Shown: positions 19,806-28,273, counted from the stretch's first letter. The stretch is DNA of 64,000 nt from Dehalococcoidia bacterium (GCA_022823505.1 JAJEIA010000098.1:23146-87145), one strand, 5' to 3'. Notes: generated from the letters alone by a model not told the origin. Program-made: numbers and translations.

Positions 19806-20636
19806 ATGCCCGCTGAAACCGTCGACGAACTGCCCATTTCGCGCTCCGGCCAATCCGCACTGGCGGTTTGCGAATCCGCTGCGCGCCGCGCCGGTGAGTT
19901 GGTCCTCGGGCGTTTCCGGACCGACGTGGAAGTCAGCCTCAAGGGCCGCGCCAACGTGGTCACCGACGCGGATCTGGCCTCCGAGAAACTGATCCTGGAA
20001 TACGTGGCCAGCGAATACCCCGATTTCGGCATCCTCTCCGAGGAGTCCGCTCCCGTTTCCGGCTCGTCGCCGTATACCTGGGTGGTGGACCCCATTGACG
20101 GCACGCGCAACTTCGCCGAGGGCATTCCCCATTTCTGCGTGGTGGTTGCCATCGCCGACGGCGACCAGGTGGTGTGCGGCGTCACCTACGATCCGGTCCG
20201 GGACGAGATGTTCGCAGCCCAAAAGGGGCACGGCGCCACGCTGAACGGCCAGCCGGTCACCGTATCAGACCGCGACGACATCGACGAGGCGGTGCTGGGT
20301 TTCGATCTCGGTTACAACTTCGATCAGGCCAAGCTGCTGCTCGAGCTGGCCGCCGGCGTCTGGCCCAGGGTCCAGGGGTACCGCCTCATGGGCTCCAGCG
20401 CGCTGAGCCTCGCCTACGCCGCCTGCGGCCGCATCGACCTGTACTTCCACCACAGCCTGTCGGCGTGGGACATCGCGTCCGGCGTCCTGCTGGCGCGGGA
20501 GGCTGGCGGCCAGGTGCTGGACCGGGCGACACTGAAAGACGCCACCCTGTTTTCCCCGGGCCTCATCGTCTCCAATCCGGCGCTGGTGGAGCAGTTCCTG
20601 GCCCTGACGGAAGGAGCCGCCTGGCGCACGATGTGA
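19806..20636 (+). CDS. inositol monophosphatase family protein
   Basis: A 276-residue Mg2+/Li+-sensitive phosphatase-fold protein. Metal ligands are visible as LSEES (Glu79/Glu80), WVVDPIDGTRNF (Asp95, Asp98) and AWDIASG near the C-terminus. Substrates in the family include inositol-1-phosphate, fructose-1,6-bisphosphate, histidinol-phosphate and 3'-phosphoadenosine-5'-phosphate; GYRLMGSSALSLAYAACGRID is generic. The ATG at 19806 is preferred; an in-frame ATG 15 codons earlier overlaps the predicted promoter. Confidence 0.9.
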   Translation: MPAETVDELPISRSGQSALAVCESAARRAGELVLGRFRTDVEVSLKGRANVVTDADLASEKLILEYVASEYPDFGILSEESAPVSGSSPYTWVVDPIDGTRNFAEGIPHFCVVVAIADGDQVVCGVTYDPVRDEMFAAQKGHGATLNGQPVTVSDRDDIDEAVLGFDLGYNFDQAKLLLELAAGVWPRVQGYRLMGSSALSLAYAACGRIDLYFHHSLSAWDIASGVLLAREAGGQVLDRATLKDATLFSPGLIVSNPALVEQFLALTEGAAWRTM

Positions 20637-20714
20637 ACGTGACCCCGTTGCCCACGGTTGCCGTCACGGGTGTTCCGCATGGGCGCTTGACCGTAGATGA
20701 AAGGAGGGTTGTCC

Positions 20715-21827
20715 ATGGTCACTCAGATTTTCGAAATGGTCCGCGAGGTCGGTCGGGTGCCGTCGTCCGAGGTGCCGCTCAGCGCCGCCGAGCAGACGCG
20801 CTTCGAGCGCATCATGGACCAGGCGGTGATGATCGACGTTCACCAGCACCCCTTCCTGCTGCCGGAGGACATGGACCGGTTCATCGAGTTCCTGCGGACC
20901 AGCCGCTACCAGTACGGATACCAGGCGGTGGAGGCCGGGGGCTGGTCGGCGGTGACCACCGCCAGCGCGTTCAGCGGGTTCAAGAGCACCACCGACATGT
21001 CCTTCATGGAATACGAGGACATCGCCGCCGAGGTCGGCGGGATGTTGGCGGACGTGGCTACCCAGGACAACATCGTGCGCGTGGGCAATGCGGACGAGAT
21101 CCTGGCCGCGCGCCAGCAGGGCAAGATTGGTTTCCTGCCGACCTTGGAACACCTGGCCATCGGCAACCGCATCGAGCGCGTGGACGCCCTGTTCGGCATG
21201 GGTGTGCGCTTGGCCGGCATCACCTACAACCGCCGCAACTTCATCGGCGACGGCCAGACGGAGCGTAACCCGGGCGGCCTCAGCGACTTCGGCGTGGAGG
21301 TGGTTCACCGTATGAACGACCTGGGCATGGCTGTTGACCTGTCCCACGCCTCCACGCCCACCGCCATGGACGCCATCGAGGTGTCCCGCGCCCCCACGGT
21401 GTTCAGCCACAACGCCTCCTATACCTTGCGCCCCAACGGTCGCACCCGCAAAGACGAGGAGCTGGTGGCCTGCGCCCGCAACGGCGGCCTGGTCTGCATC
21501 ACCGCCGTACCCAACTCCCTGAGCGACGACCCCGAACAGGACATCGAGTGTGTTCTGGATCACTACGACTACATGGTCAACCTGGTGGGCGTCGATCACG
21601 TGGGCATCGGCACGGACACCACGGTGGGCGACCACGTGGCGTTCCACCGCGTGCTGTTGGGACGGGGGCCGGACCAACTGCCGGCGCCGTACCTCAACGG
21701 CCTCGAGTCGCCGGCCGACGGCAAGAACATCGTACGCGGCCTGATTCGACGCGGCCATTCCGACGAGGACGTGCTCAAGATAGTGGGCGGAAACGCCCTG
21801 GACTACTTCCGGCGCGTCATCGGGTGA
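20715..21827 (+). CDS. membrane-dipeptidase-like (peptidase family M19) protein
   Basis: A 370-residue TIM-barrel metallohydrolase of the renal dipeptidase family. MIDVHQHPF matches the first metal-binding site, though the usual H-x-D is H-x-H here. GFLPTLEHLAI supplies the bridging acid; DLSHASTPTAMDAI and TVFSHNAS supply later histidines; GVDHVGIGTDT is the C-terminal signature Asp. No signal peptide is present, so it is cytosolic despite the family name. AAAGGAGG at 20700-20707 selects the ATG at 20715. Dipeptides or D-amino-acid-containing peptides are possible substrates. Confidence 0.88.
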   Translation: MVTQIFEMVREVGRVPSSEVPLSAAEQTRFERIMDQAVMIDVHQHPFLLPEDMDRFIEFLRTSRYQYGYQAVEAGGWSAVTTASAFSGFKSTTDMSFMEYEDIAAEVGGMLADVATQDNIVRVGNADEILAARQQGKIGFLPTLEHLAIGNRIERVDALFGMGVRLAGITYNRRNFIGDGQTERNPGGLSDFGVEVVHRMNDLGMAVDLSHASTPTAMDAIEVSRAPTVFSHNASYTLRPNGRTRKDEELVACARNGGLVCITAVPNSLSDDPEQDIECVLDHYDYMVNLVGVDHVGIGTDTTVGDHVAFHRVLLGRGPDQLPAPYLNGLESPADGKNIVRGLIRRGHSDEDVLKIVGGNALDYFRRVIG

Positions 21828-21857
21828 TTGGGTCGGCGAGGCCAGGGCGGAGGATCC

Positions 21858-22928
21858 ATGGCTGACTCACAGAGTTGGGCGCACCTGGTGGGCAGTGTCC
21901 CGCTGCCCGACGCGGAAACGGTGTTCCGCACCGTCAGCGACGCGTGGGGTCGGCACCTGCGCCGCGTCTCCGACGGTGAAACGGGCCGTCGCGGCCGCTG
22001 GATCTGGTTCCAGCGGGAAATGCTGGAGCAGCATCCGGCGATGGAACCGGACCCGGATGAACCGCCCTATGCCCTGTATCAATGGGATGGTCAGCTGCTG
22101 CGGGAGACTTCGTACATCCGGTTCCGCCACGGCGTTGACCCGGCCGCCGTTGACTTTCCCACCGGGTACGCCGAGGCGGCGCTGGAGTCTTTCGACCTGT
22201 ACACCCGCTTGCAGGGCGACGGAGTCATACCCTCGGAACCGCTATTCCAGGTGTCGCTGCCCACCCCCATGGCCACGGCGTACATGTACGTGAGCCCGTC
22301 GGCCCGCGACGCGTACCTGCCCGCCTACGAACGGGCTTTGCTGTCGGCAGTGGATGAAATCCTCGCGTCCACGGAGCACGACCGCCTGTCGATCCAGTGG
22401 GACGTGTGCCAGGAAGTGCTGCTGTTTGAGGACTACTTCCCCCACCGCCCGGACGACTACAAGGAGCAGGTATTCGCCGAACTGGGACGCTTGGGCAACG
22501 CGGTTCCCGAGACGGTGGACCTTGGATACCACCTGTGCTACGGATCTCCCCGCGACGAACACCTGGTCATGCCAAAGGACATGGGGATCCTCGTTGAGAT
22601 CGCCAACGCGATCGCCGCGCGACTGAACCGACGGCCGGACTTCATCCACATGCCCGTGCCCCAGGACCGCACGGACCGCGAATACTTCCGGCCCCTGGAG
22701 GGGCTGCGGCTGCCCGCCGAAACTGAACTGATCCTGGGCTTGATCCACCATGACGACACCGCCGGCGACCGGTCCCGCGTCGACGCGGCTCGCGAGTTCG
22801 TTGGTTCGTTCGGGGTGGCCAGCGAATGCGGCTGGGGACGCACCGACCCGGCGCGGGTTCCCGGCCTGCTGGACAGTCACCGTCGCGCGGTGGAGTACAT
22901 CAACGCCGTACGAGCACCGGCCACGTGA
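21858..22928 (+). CDS. uncharacterised protein of the MetE/UROD-like TIM-barrel superfamily
   Basis: A 356-residue soluble protein. The N-terminal HLVGSVPLPDAETVFR, the SDGETG stretch, IQWDVCQEVL in the middle and ASECGWGR near the end follow the layout of the cobalamin-independent methionine synthase C-terminal domain and its uncharacterised relatives. The zinc-site pattern of MetE (H-x-C...C) is only partly recognisable: GYHLCYG and SECGWG supply candidate ligands. The ATG at 21858 has GGAGG four bases upstream. It follows the dipeptidase gene by 30 bases and precedes the PNPOx-fold gene by 10 bases. Confidence 0.65.
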   Translation: MADSQSWAHLVGSVPLPDAETVFRTVSDAWGRHLRRVSDGETGRRGRWIWFQREMLEQHPAMEPDPDEPPYALYQWDGQLLRETSYIRFRHGVDPAAVDFPTGYAEAALESFDLYTRLQGDGVIPSEPLFQVSLPTPMATAYMYVSPSARDAYLPAYERALLSAVDEILASTEHDRLSIQWDVCQEVLLFEDYFPHRPDDYKEQVFAELGRLGNAVPETVDLGYHLCYGSPRDEHLVMPKDMGILVEIANAIAARLNRRPDFIHMPVPQDRTDREYFRPLEGLRLPAETELILGLIHHDDTAGDRSRVDAAREFVGSFGVASECGWGRTDPARVPGLLDSHRRAVEYINAVRAPAT

Positions 22929-22938
22929 GGGTTTTGAG

Positions 22939-23382
22939 ATGATCCAGCTTACCGAGGAAATGTCGAGCCTGGTCAACCGGGCGCGGGACGACGGCTACCC
23001 CTGCATCGTGGCCACCGCCTCCGAGGACGGCACGCCCAACTGCGGTTACATCGGCACCGTGCTCACGGTGGGCGACGACACGCTGATCTACCGCGACCGC
23101 ACCGGCCGCAACCCGTTGGACCACATCGAGGCGAACCCGAAGGTCATTGTCCTGTTCCGGAACACTGAGCGGGACACCGGCTGGAAGTTCCGCTGCACCG
23201 CCACCGTTTACCGGGACGGACCGGTCTTTGAGGATATGACCGACCGCCTGCTCCGGTCGGGGTTGGTGAACGAACGCTACCTGGAGGGCAGCGTGGGCGC
23301 CATCGTCGTGCTGCGCATCGACCAGGTGCTCACCCTGTTCGGCGAGTTACTGCAGGAGCGGGAGCCCGGATTGCAGTGGTGA
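22939..23382 (+). CDS. pyridoxamine 5'-phosphate oxidase-fold (split-barrel flavin-binding) protein
   Basis: A 147-residue protein with the split-barrel pattern: PCIVATASEDGTPNCGYIGTV near the N-terminus, YRDRTGRNPLDHIEANPKV and VLFRNTERDTGWKFRC. Family members bind FMN, F420 or haem and act as oxidases or reductases. True PNPOx is longer with a substrate-binding C-terminus, absent here, so this is a generic family member. The ATG at 22939 lies ten bases after the MetE-like gene. Confidence 0.78.
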   Translation: MIQLTEEMSSLVNRARDDGYPCIVATASEDGTPNCGYIGTVLTVGDDTLIYRDRTGRNPLDHIEANPKVIVLFRNTERDTGWKFRCTATVYRDGPVFEDMTDRLLRSGLVNERYLEGSVGAIVVLRIDQVLTLFGELLQEREPGLQW

Positions 23383-23399
23383 CCGAGCCTTGGGCCGGT

Positions 23400-23487
23400 T
23401 GGCGGAGGGAGTGGGATTCGAACCCACGAACCCGCTAGGGTTAACGGTTTTCAAGACCGTCGCAATCGTCCACTCTGCCATCCCTCC
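23400..23487 (-). tRNA. tRNA-Ser(UGA), CCA encoded
   Basis: Minus-strand cloverleaf of 88 bases. The acceptor GGAGGGA pairs with TCCCTCC followed by discriminator G and encoded CCA. The anticodon stem ACGGT/ACCGT encloses the loop CTTGAAA with anticodon TGA (23453-23451), reading UCA. A long variable arm (TAACCCTAGCGGGTT region) and GTGGGTTCGAATCCCAC T-arm confirm a class II serine tRNA. Confidence 0.97.
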
Positions 23488-23562
23488 AGAGCGCCGGAGT
23501 TCCATTGTAATCCGCCGGCTTGTGGGCGTACAGGCCGACTAGCGCTCACGCGTACCCGGTTT

Positions 23563-23652
23563 GTCATCGCGAGAAGCATAGCGACGTGGTGATCTCGTTC
23601 CCGTGCCGGCTCCTTTTGACCCGCGAGATTGCCCCGCTTCGCTCGCAATGAC
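23563..23652. repeat. imperfect inverted repeat of the GTCATTGCGAG type
   Basis: GTCATCGCGAGAAGCATAGCG at the left and CGCTTCGCTCGCAATGAC at the right are imperfect reverse complements with GATCTCG/CGAGAT inside, so the 90-base element can fold into a long hairpin. The GTCATTGCGAGCGAAGCG consensus recurs as a dispersed intergenic repeat in many bacterial genomes. It lies between tRNA-Ser and the acyl-CoA-dehydrogenase-like gene and carries no ORF. Confidence 0.65.
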
Positions 23653-23708
23653 CCAGGTGGGTACGCGCGAGCGGGAAGCACGTCGTCCGAACTCGGGCGT
23701 CCGACGGC

Positions 23709-23714
23709 TATAAT
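23709..23714 (+). promoter_or_regulatory. TATAAT -10 element for the acyl-CoA-dehydrogenase-like gene
   Basis: A perfect -10 in the context GGCTATAATGTCCGG, nearly identical to the pdxS -10 region, 32 bases before the ATG. Confidence 0.6.
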
Positions 23715-23746
23715 GTCCGGCACCGCATCACCCATGGAGCCGCTCA

Positions 23747-24913
23747 ATGCCCGAAGACCTGGTCCGCGTTGCCGAAAGCCTGGTGCCCGAAATCCTGGCG
23801 AACCTTGATCGGATCGACGCCGAGTGCCAACTCCCGCCCGATCTGGCCGACCGGATGGCGGAGCACAACCTCTTCTGCCTCTACGCGCCGCAGGCCCTGG
23901 GCGGCCCCGAGCTCGACCCTCTCACGGCGTTTCGGGTGGTGGAGACCATATCCCGGGCCGACGGGTCAGCGGGTTGGTGCGTGTTCAATGGCAGCGCGAT
24001 CACCGCAGCCCTGGCGCGTCTTACCGTTGACGCCGTCAGGGAGATTTTCGGCGATCCGCCAGCCATGCTCGGGTCCGGTTCGGCACGACCTGAGGGCACG
24101 GCGACCATCACCGAGGGCGGGTACATTATCAACGGGCGTTGGAACTACCTGAGCGGAATCGATCATTCAACCGCGCTGTTCCTCAACTGCCGTGTCCTGA
24201 AACACGACGGGTCGCCGGCGCGGAACGACGACGGCAGTCCGGCCATGCGGGTCGCCGTCGTGCCCGTCGCTTCGGGCACCGTGATCGACAACTGGACGAC
24301 CCTGGGAATGCGGGGCACCGCCAGCAACGACTGCGAGTATTCCGACGTGTTCGTGCCGGCGCACCATTCCTACCGCCGGGGCGACCCTTCGTATCATCCC
24401 GGCCCGCTGTACAACCCGGCCCAGACGGCGATCCTGATCAGCTGGACCCTGGCCGCCGCCAACGCCCTGGGCATGGCTCGGGGCGCGATGAACGCGTTCC
24501 ACGACCTAGCCACCGACGCCGGCACCACCAACTCGCCTACGCTGCTGCGCGACCGCAACTACGTTCAGATCGCCTACGGCGAGTGCGAGGCCATGCTGGA
24601 CGGCGCGCGTACCTACGTTCTGGACGCCGTGGGCAGTATGTGGGACGCCCAGGTGCACCAACACCCCGACCTGATGGACCGGGCTGTTCGGGCTCGCCTG
24701 GCCATCACCCACGCCATCCGCCGCTCCGTGGACGTTGTGGACCGGCTGTTCAACGTGGCCGGCACCAACGCCATCCATCGCTCGGTGGGGCTGGAACGGT
24801 TCTTTCGCGACCTCCACGTGAGCGGCCAGCACATATCGGGCCTGCCCAACAACTTCGAGTACGGCGGTCAGGCACTGATGGGCGCGGAGGCAACCGCCTC
24901 CCTGTACACGTGA
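23747..24913 (+). CDS. acyl-CoA dehydrogenase-fold flavoprotein (possible group D monooxygenase)
   Basis: A 388-residue protein with the three-domain acyl-CoA dehydrogenase fold. PQALGGPELDPLTAFRVVE and ISRADGSAGWCVFN occur in the N-terminal helices; GYIINGRWNYLSGIDHS marks the beta-domain, and TTLGMRGTASNDCEYSDVFVP is typical. The C-terminal ERFFRDLHVSGQHISG stretch resembles oxygenase subunits such as HsaA/HpaB-like enzymes more than true dehydrogenases, whose catalytic Glu I do not see. It could hydroxylate or oxidise a small organic substrate, consistent with the catabolic neighbourhood. Confidence 0.82.
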   Translation: MPEDLVRVAESLVPEILANLDRIDAECQLPPDLADRMAEHNLFCLYAPQALGGPELDPLTAFRVVETISRADGSAGWCVFNGSAITAALARLTVDAVREIFGDPPAMLGSGSARPEGTATITEGGYIINGRWNYLSGIDHSTALFLNCRVLKHDGSPARNDDGSPAMRVAVVPVASGTVIDNWTTLGMRGTASNDCEYSDVFVPAHHSYRRGDPSYHPGPLYNPAQTAILISWTLAAANALGMARGAMNAFHDLATDAGTTNSPTLLRDRNYVQIAYGECEAMLDGARTYVLDAVGSMWDAQVHQHPDLMDRAVRARLAITHAIRRSVDVVDRLFNVAGTNAIHRSVGLERFFRDLHVSGQHISGLPNNFEYGGQALMGAEATASLYT

Positions 24914-24916
24914 CCA

Positions 24917-25039
24917 ATGCAGCACCTGGCTGAAATAATCACTCACCTGCCTCCTGAGTACCTTACGTTAGTTGTTCTTGCGGTGGTCGTAGAAGCAATG
25001 GCGCTAACCCTTTTTGCTACCTTGCGTTTAGTGCGTTGA
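24917..25039 (+). CDS. possible small membrane protein (40 aa)
   Basis: A 40-codon frame starts three bases after the preceding stop and encodes a peptide with a hydrophobic core (TLVVLAVVVEAMALTLFATL) and an Arg-rich end, the profile of a single-helix membrane peptide. There is no clear ribosome-binding site, so expression would depend on termination-reinitiation. Base composition is lower in GC than neighbours. It could be chance. Confidence 0.3.
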   Translation: MQHLAEIITHLPPEYLTLVVLAVVVEAMALTLFATLRLVR

Positions 25040-25126
25040 GAGACGCTTCCTTTGGGAGTTAGTTCCGGCATACTCCTCTCGATAACGCTTTGGCTAGCGT
25101 TTGGGTCACTCATTATAGTGTCCCTG

Positions 25127-25519
25127 CTATTGCTCGTTGCCTTTGGAATTGAACTTTGGAAAGAACTGGCGGATGCCGTTCAATCTGCGCCAAATTAGCG
25201 GCCCGGCGTCCCGTACCAACAACCAGCTGAAAAACACGAACGCCCCCATCCAGCCCAGAGTGCCTGCTGAAAGTAGGCAGGCTCCAAACAGCATAAGGAT
25301 AGGACTATTCTGCGCGCTGCCCCAAAGCAGCATTACTACCCCCAATGTGGTAGTAATACCCGCTCCGATCAGCGTGTAGTTCAGCCAGAACGACTTGTCC
25401 AGCTGGCCACGCCACTTGCCTGCACCACCGGGCCGTTTGGGATCGCGACGCGCGTCGTGGGATTGAGCAAGACTTGGTTGCACTTCTGTACCGCCACTTT
25501 GCACGTTTAGCGTTGTCAT
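25127..25519 (-). CDS. small membrane protein of unknown function
   Basis: A 130-residue protein. A polar N-terminus of about 45 residues precedes two hydrophobic helices (about 48-68 and 74-101), then a short basic tail. GC content is lower than in flanking genes and codon use is less biased, which may mean recent acquisition or weak selection. No family is recognised. Confidence 0.6.
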   Translation of the reverse strand: MTTLNVQSGGTEVQPSLAQSHDARRDPKRPGGAGKWRGQLDKSFWLNYTLIGAGITTTLGVVMLLWGSAQNSPILMLFGACLLSAGTLGWMGAFVFFSWLLVRDAGPLIWRRLNGIRQFFPKFNSKGNEQ

Positions 25520-25573
25520 GGTCTATCTCCCAAGTGGCTTAATGTTACAGCCCGGGGGCGAATTGATAAAGCG

Positions 25574-26248
25574 CTACTCCGGAAAAATCCTTTGGTACAC
25601 CCCCGGCGATCCCTCGCCGTGAACCATGTGCGGGCGCACCTCGTGGGTCCAGACCGGCGTGACGATGGTGCTCCAGTTCCTCCAGGCCTCGCTCTCCGCA
25701 ATTTCCAGCGACTCCATCTCGTGGACCGTCGCGTACTTGGGCTCGCCCATCACCGCCTGGAACCGACGGGCACGGATGTAGCCGGGTATGTCGACGGCCA
25801 TCGGCAGCCGTTCGTTGTTGTAGGCGTCGTTCCACTTTTCCTCAAGGTGGTCCGGGATGGACATCCGGCCCACCAGAATCAACCGCGACATGCCGGCCTG
25901 GGCGGTCTCTTCCGACAGCTCTGCCGGGTGCACTCGTTTGTACAGGTTGCGGATGTACTCCGTGCCGATCACGCTGGGAGACATTCGCCGCGACCACTCG
26001 GTCGGCTCATTCAGCCACTTCTGCCACTCGTCAGAGTACCAGGCCTCGTGGCTATCCAGTTCATAGACTGCCAGGTACCTGGGGCCGCCCTGGACCGCCT
26101 CATAGCGCGCGGCGTCCAGCACGCCGGGTATCGACAGACGCTCCGGGATGTGTTCCTCGTTGTACCAGCGGTTGTATTCCTCGTCGTGCTCGGCGGCCAC
26201 GTCGCTGTAGACCAGCAACAGGCCATCGCCCTTTTTTCTCGTCGCCAT
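25574..26248 (-). CDS. tandem EthD-like/dimeric alpha-beta barrel protein
   Basis: A 224-residue protein made of two similar halves. DEEYNRWYNEEHIPERLSIP with RYEAVQGGPRYLAVYEL in the first is matched by EEKWNDAYNNERLPMAVDIP with RRFQAVMGEPKYATVHEM in the second. Each half fits the ferredoxin-like dimeric alpha-beta barrel seen in EthD, muconolactone isomerase and some monooxygenases, so the protein is an internally fused dimer. Likely an accessory or isomerase/oxygenase activity in ring or ether breakdown; unproven. GGAG precedes the ATG at 26246-26248. Confidence 0.75.
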   Translation of the reverse strand: MATRKKGDGLLLVYSDVAAEHDEEYNRWYNEEHIPERLSIPGVLDAARYEAVQGGPRYLAVYELDSHEAWYSDEWQKWLNEPTEWSRRMSPSVIGTEYIRNLYKRVHPAELSEETAQAGMSRLILVGRMSIPDHLEEKWNDAYNNERLPMAVDIPGYIRARRFQAVMGEPKYATVHEMESLEIAESEAWRNWSTIVTPVWTHEVRPHMVHGEGSPGVYQRIFPE

Positions 26249-26307
26249 CTCTCTGCTCCGTTCAGCGGGACGCTCGGCAGCGTCGCCGGTTTGTCAATCT
26301 GGCGCGC

Positions 26308-26316
26308 AGTATAGCA
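26308..26316 (-). promoter_or_regulatory. extended -10 promoter for the EthD-like gene
   Basis: TGCTATACT on the minus strand, identical to the NUDIX promoter element, 59 bases before the ATG. Confidence 0.5.
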
Positions 26317-26356
26317 CCGGGGCTGATCGCTGCTGCCGGCAAGCGTTCGGTTCGAT

Positions 26357-26486
26357 CTTACGTCGACGCACAGGATGAACAGGGTTGCATTTGATGTGTT
26401 AACTGTGCCGACCTCCTGATCATGGCGCAATTTTGGCTGCTATCGCGCTTGGTCAAAATCATGCCCATCCTGTGCATCGATGTAAG
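26357..26486. repeat. 130-base element bounded by 21-base inverted repeats
   Basis: CTTACGTCGACGCACAGGATG (26357-26377, 21 bases with two mismatches) is the reverse complement of 26466-26486. The interior is lower in GC and has no transposase. It may be a small non-autonomous mobile element, a regulatory hairpin or part of the promoter region of the flanking genes. Confidence 0.5.
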
Positions 26487-26555
26487 TTTATTGCCGTCGT
26501 ACCAGCGATTGCAGAAGACTGCTATGTAGCCGCCGCCGCGAGCCGGTTTCCGGTG

Positions 26556-26561
26556 TATAAT
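26556..26561 (+). promoter_or_regulatory. TATAAT -10 element for the monooxygenase gene
   Basis: A perfect -10 hexamer lies 58 bases before the ATG at 26620, with no clear -35. Confidence 0.5.
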
Positions 26562-26619
26562 CGGCCCACCGTACACACTTTTTGGGCGACGCGTGTCAAG
26601 AGGCTAATAGGAGGGATTC

Positions 26620-28254
26620 ATGACTACATCGTTGCAGCAAACGTCTTCCAATGGACATTCCGCCGGAGGCGTGGAGGAATTCGACGTTGTCGTCATCGGC
26701 GCTGGTGTCACGGGATTGTACTCCCTGTACCGGCTGCGCCAGTTGGGGTTCTCGGTGAGATCCCTCGAGGAAGGCGACGGTGTCGGCGGCACTTGGTACT
26801 GGAACCGCTACCCCGGGGCGCGCTTCGACTCCGAGAGCTACACCTACGGCTACTCCTTCTCCGAGGAACTGCTGGAGGAGTGGGAGTGGAAGGAACACTA
26901 CTCCGCCCAGCCCGAAAACGAGCGCTACCTGAACTATGTGGCCGACAAGTTCGACCTGCGCGGCGACATACGGTTCAACTCCCGGGTGGCCTCCCTGATC
27001 TATGACGAGGCCGGCAACCGGTGGAACGTCACCACCGACGACGGGTACCAGGCCCGCGCGCAGTTTGTCATCACCGCCATCGGCATCCTGTCGGCCCGCT
27101 ACGTACCGGATTTCGAGGGGCTGGAGAGCTACGAAGGGGCGTGGTGTCACACCAACCGCTGGCCCAAGGAGGGAATGGACCTGGCGGGCAAGCGCGTCGG
27201 CGTCATCGGAACCGGCGCCACCGCCGTTCAGTTGATCCCCGAAATCGTGGACGAAGTCTCCCACCTGACGGTCTTCCAGCGGACTGCCAACTACTGCGTG
27301 CCTCTGCGCAACGCCGTCATTGACCGGGATACCCAGGACTACATCAAGAGCCACTACCCCGAGATTTTCGAACAGTGCCTGGCCACTCCCGGCTCCTTCA
27401 TGCACGAGTTTGATCCCCGTTCCGCGCTGGCGGTTTCCGAGGATGAAAAGCTGGAGCAGTACGAGCGGCTGTGGGCGGAGCCGGGTTTCAAGAAGTGGCT
27501 GTCCAATTTCTACGACATCATGATGCCCGGCGAGGCCAATGAGGACTACGCCGAGTTCGTCCGCAACAAGATCCGTGAGCGGGTGCACGACCCCGAAGTC
27601 GCCGAGAAGCTGGTGCCCAAGAACCACATGTTCGGCTCCAAGCGGCTGCCCTGCGAAAGCGGCTACTACGAGGTCTACAACCGCGACAACGTCCTGCTGG
27701 TGGACGTCCGTGAGGACCCCATCGCGCGCCTGAACCCCAGGGGCATCCAGTTGGAGAGCGGCGACGAGCACGAACTGGACGTCATCATCTTCGCCACCGG
27801 CTACGACGCCGTCACCGGCCCTCTCAACCTGATCCACATCGAGGGCATGGGCGGCGAGGTGCTCAGGGAAAAGTTCGCCAACGGCCCGCGCACCTACATG
27901 GGAATGTCCAGCTACGGCTTCCCCAACCTGTTCACCATCAACGCCGCGTCCGTGGGCAACTTCCCCCGTTCCGCGGAGCCGCTGGTGGAGTGGGTCACCG
28001 ACGCCATGGCCCACGTCCGGGACAGCGGGCGCCAGCGCATCATGGCGACTCCCGAGGCCGAGGAGGCGTGGGTGCAGCACATGAGGGAAGGCGGCGAGAA
28101 CATCCTGCGCACCCAGGCCGACTCCTGGTTCGTGGGCGCTAACATCCCCGGCAAGGCTCGCGTCCTGCTCACTGCCCCGGACACCGCCCCGGCCATGCGG
28201 GCCAAGCGCGCCGAGGTGGCGGAAAACGGCTACGAGGGGTTCGCCCTGGACTGA
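26620..28254 (+). CDS. flavin-containing monooxygenase, Baeyer-Villiger type
   Basis: A 544-residue FAD/NADPH enzyme that would insert oxygen next to a ketone or oxygenate a heteroatom. Two Rossmann motifs are present: VIGAGVTG (FAD, residues 27-32) and VIGTGATAVQ (NADPH, near 197). The fingerprint between them is YEGAWCHTNRWP (171-182), matching F-x-G-x3-H-x3-W-P except Tyr for Phe. GVGGTWYWNRYPGARFDSES, with the conserved YPGARFD, is typical of cyclohexanone-monooxygenase relatives. IFATGYDAVTG is the ATG motif near the C-terminus. AGGAGG at 26609-26614 precedes the ATG. Natural substrate unknown. Confidence 0.93.
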   Translation: MTTSLQQTSSNGHSAGGVEEFDVVVIGAGVTGLYSLYRLRQLGFSVRSLEEGDGVGGTWYWNRYPGARFDSESYTYGYSFSEELLEEWEWKEHYSAQPENERYLNYVADKFDLRGDIRFNSRVASLIYDEAGNRWNVTTDDGYQARAQFVITAIGILSARYVPDFEGLESYEGAWCHTNRWPKEGMDLAGKRVGVIGTGATAVQLIPEIVDEVSHLTVFQRTANYCVPLRNAVIDRDTQDYIKSHYPEIFEQCLATPGSFMHEFDPRSALAVSEDEKLEQYERLWAEPGFKKWLSNFYDIMMPGEANEDYAEFVRNKIRERVHDPEVAEKLVPKNHMFGSKRLPCESGYYEVYNRDNVLLVDVREDPIARLNPRGIQLESGDEHELDVIIFATGYDAVTGPLNLIHIEGMGGEVLREKFANGPRTYMGMSSYGFPNLFTINAASVGNFPRSAEPLVEWVTDAMAHVRDSGRQRIMATPEAEEAWVQHMREGGENILRTQADSWFVGANIPGKARVLLTAPDTAPAMRAKRAEVAENGYEGFALD

Positions 28255-28273
28255 TTGCAGGGGTTAGGAAATC

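Larger units (their letters stand above)
26249..26619. other. divergent intergenic region with inverted repeat
   Basis: This 371-base gap separates the EthD-like gene and the monooxygenase gene. It contains two outward promoters and a 130-base inverted-repeat element, and no credible ORF. Confidence 0.6.

Noticed and set aside
23400..23487. tRNA with anticodon written TGA, tempting as a tRNA-Sec given two selenoproteins
   Set aside because: The anticodon UGA reads the serine codon UCA. A tRNA-Sec would have anticodon UCA and a longer acceptor arm. This is an ordinary tRNA-Ser.
26357..26486. Insertion sequence
   Set aside because: The element is 130 bases with no transposase; only inverted repeats are present.
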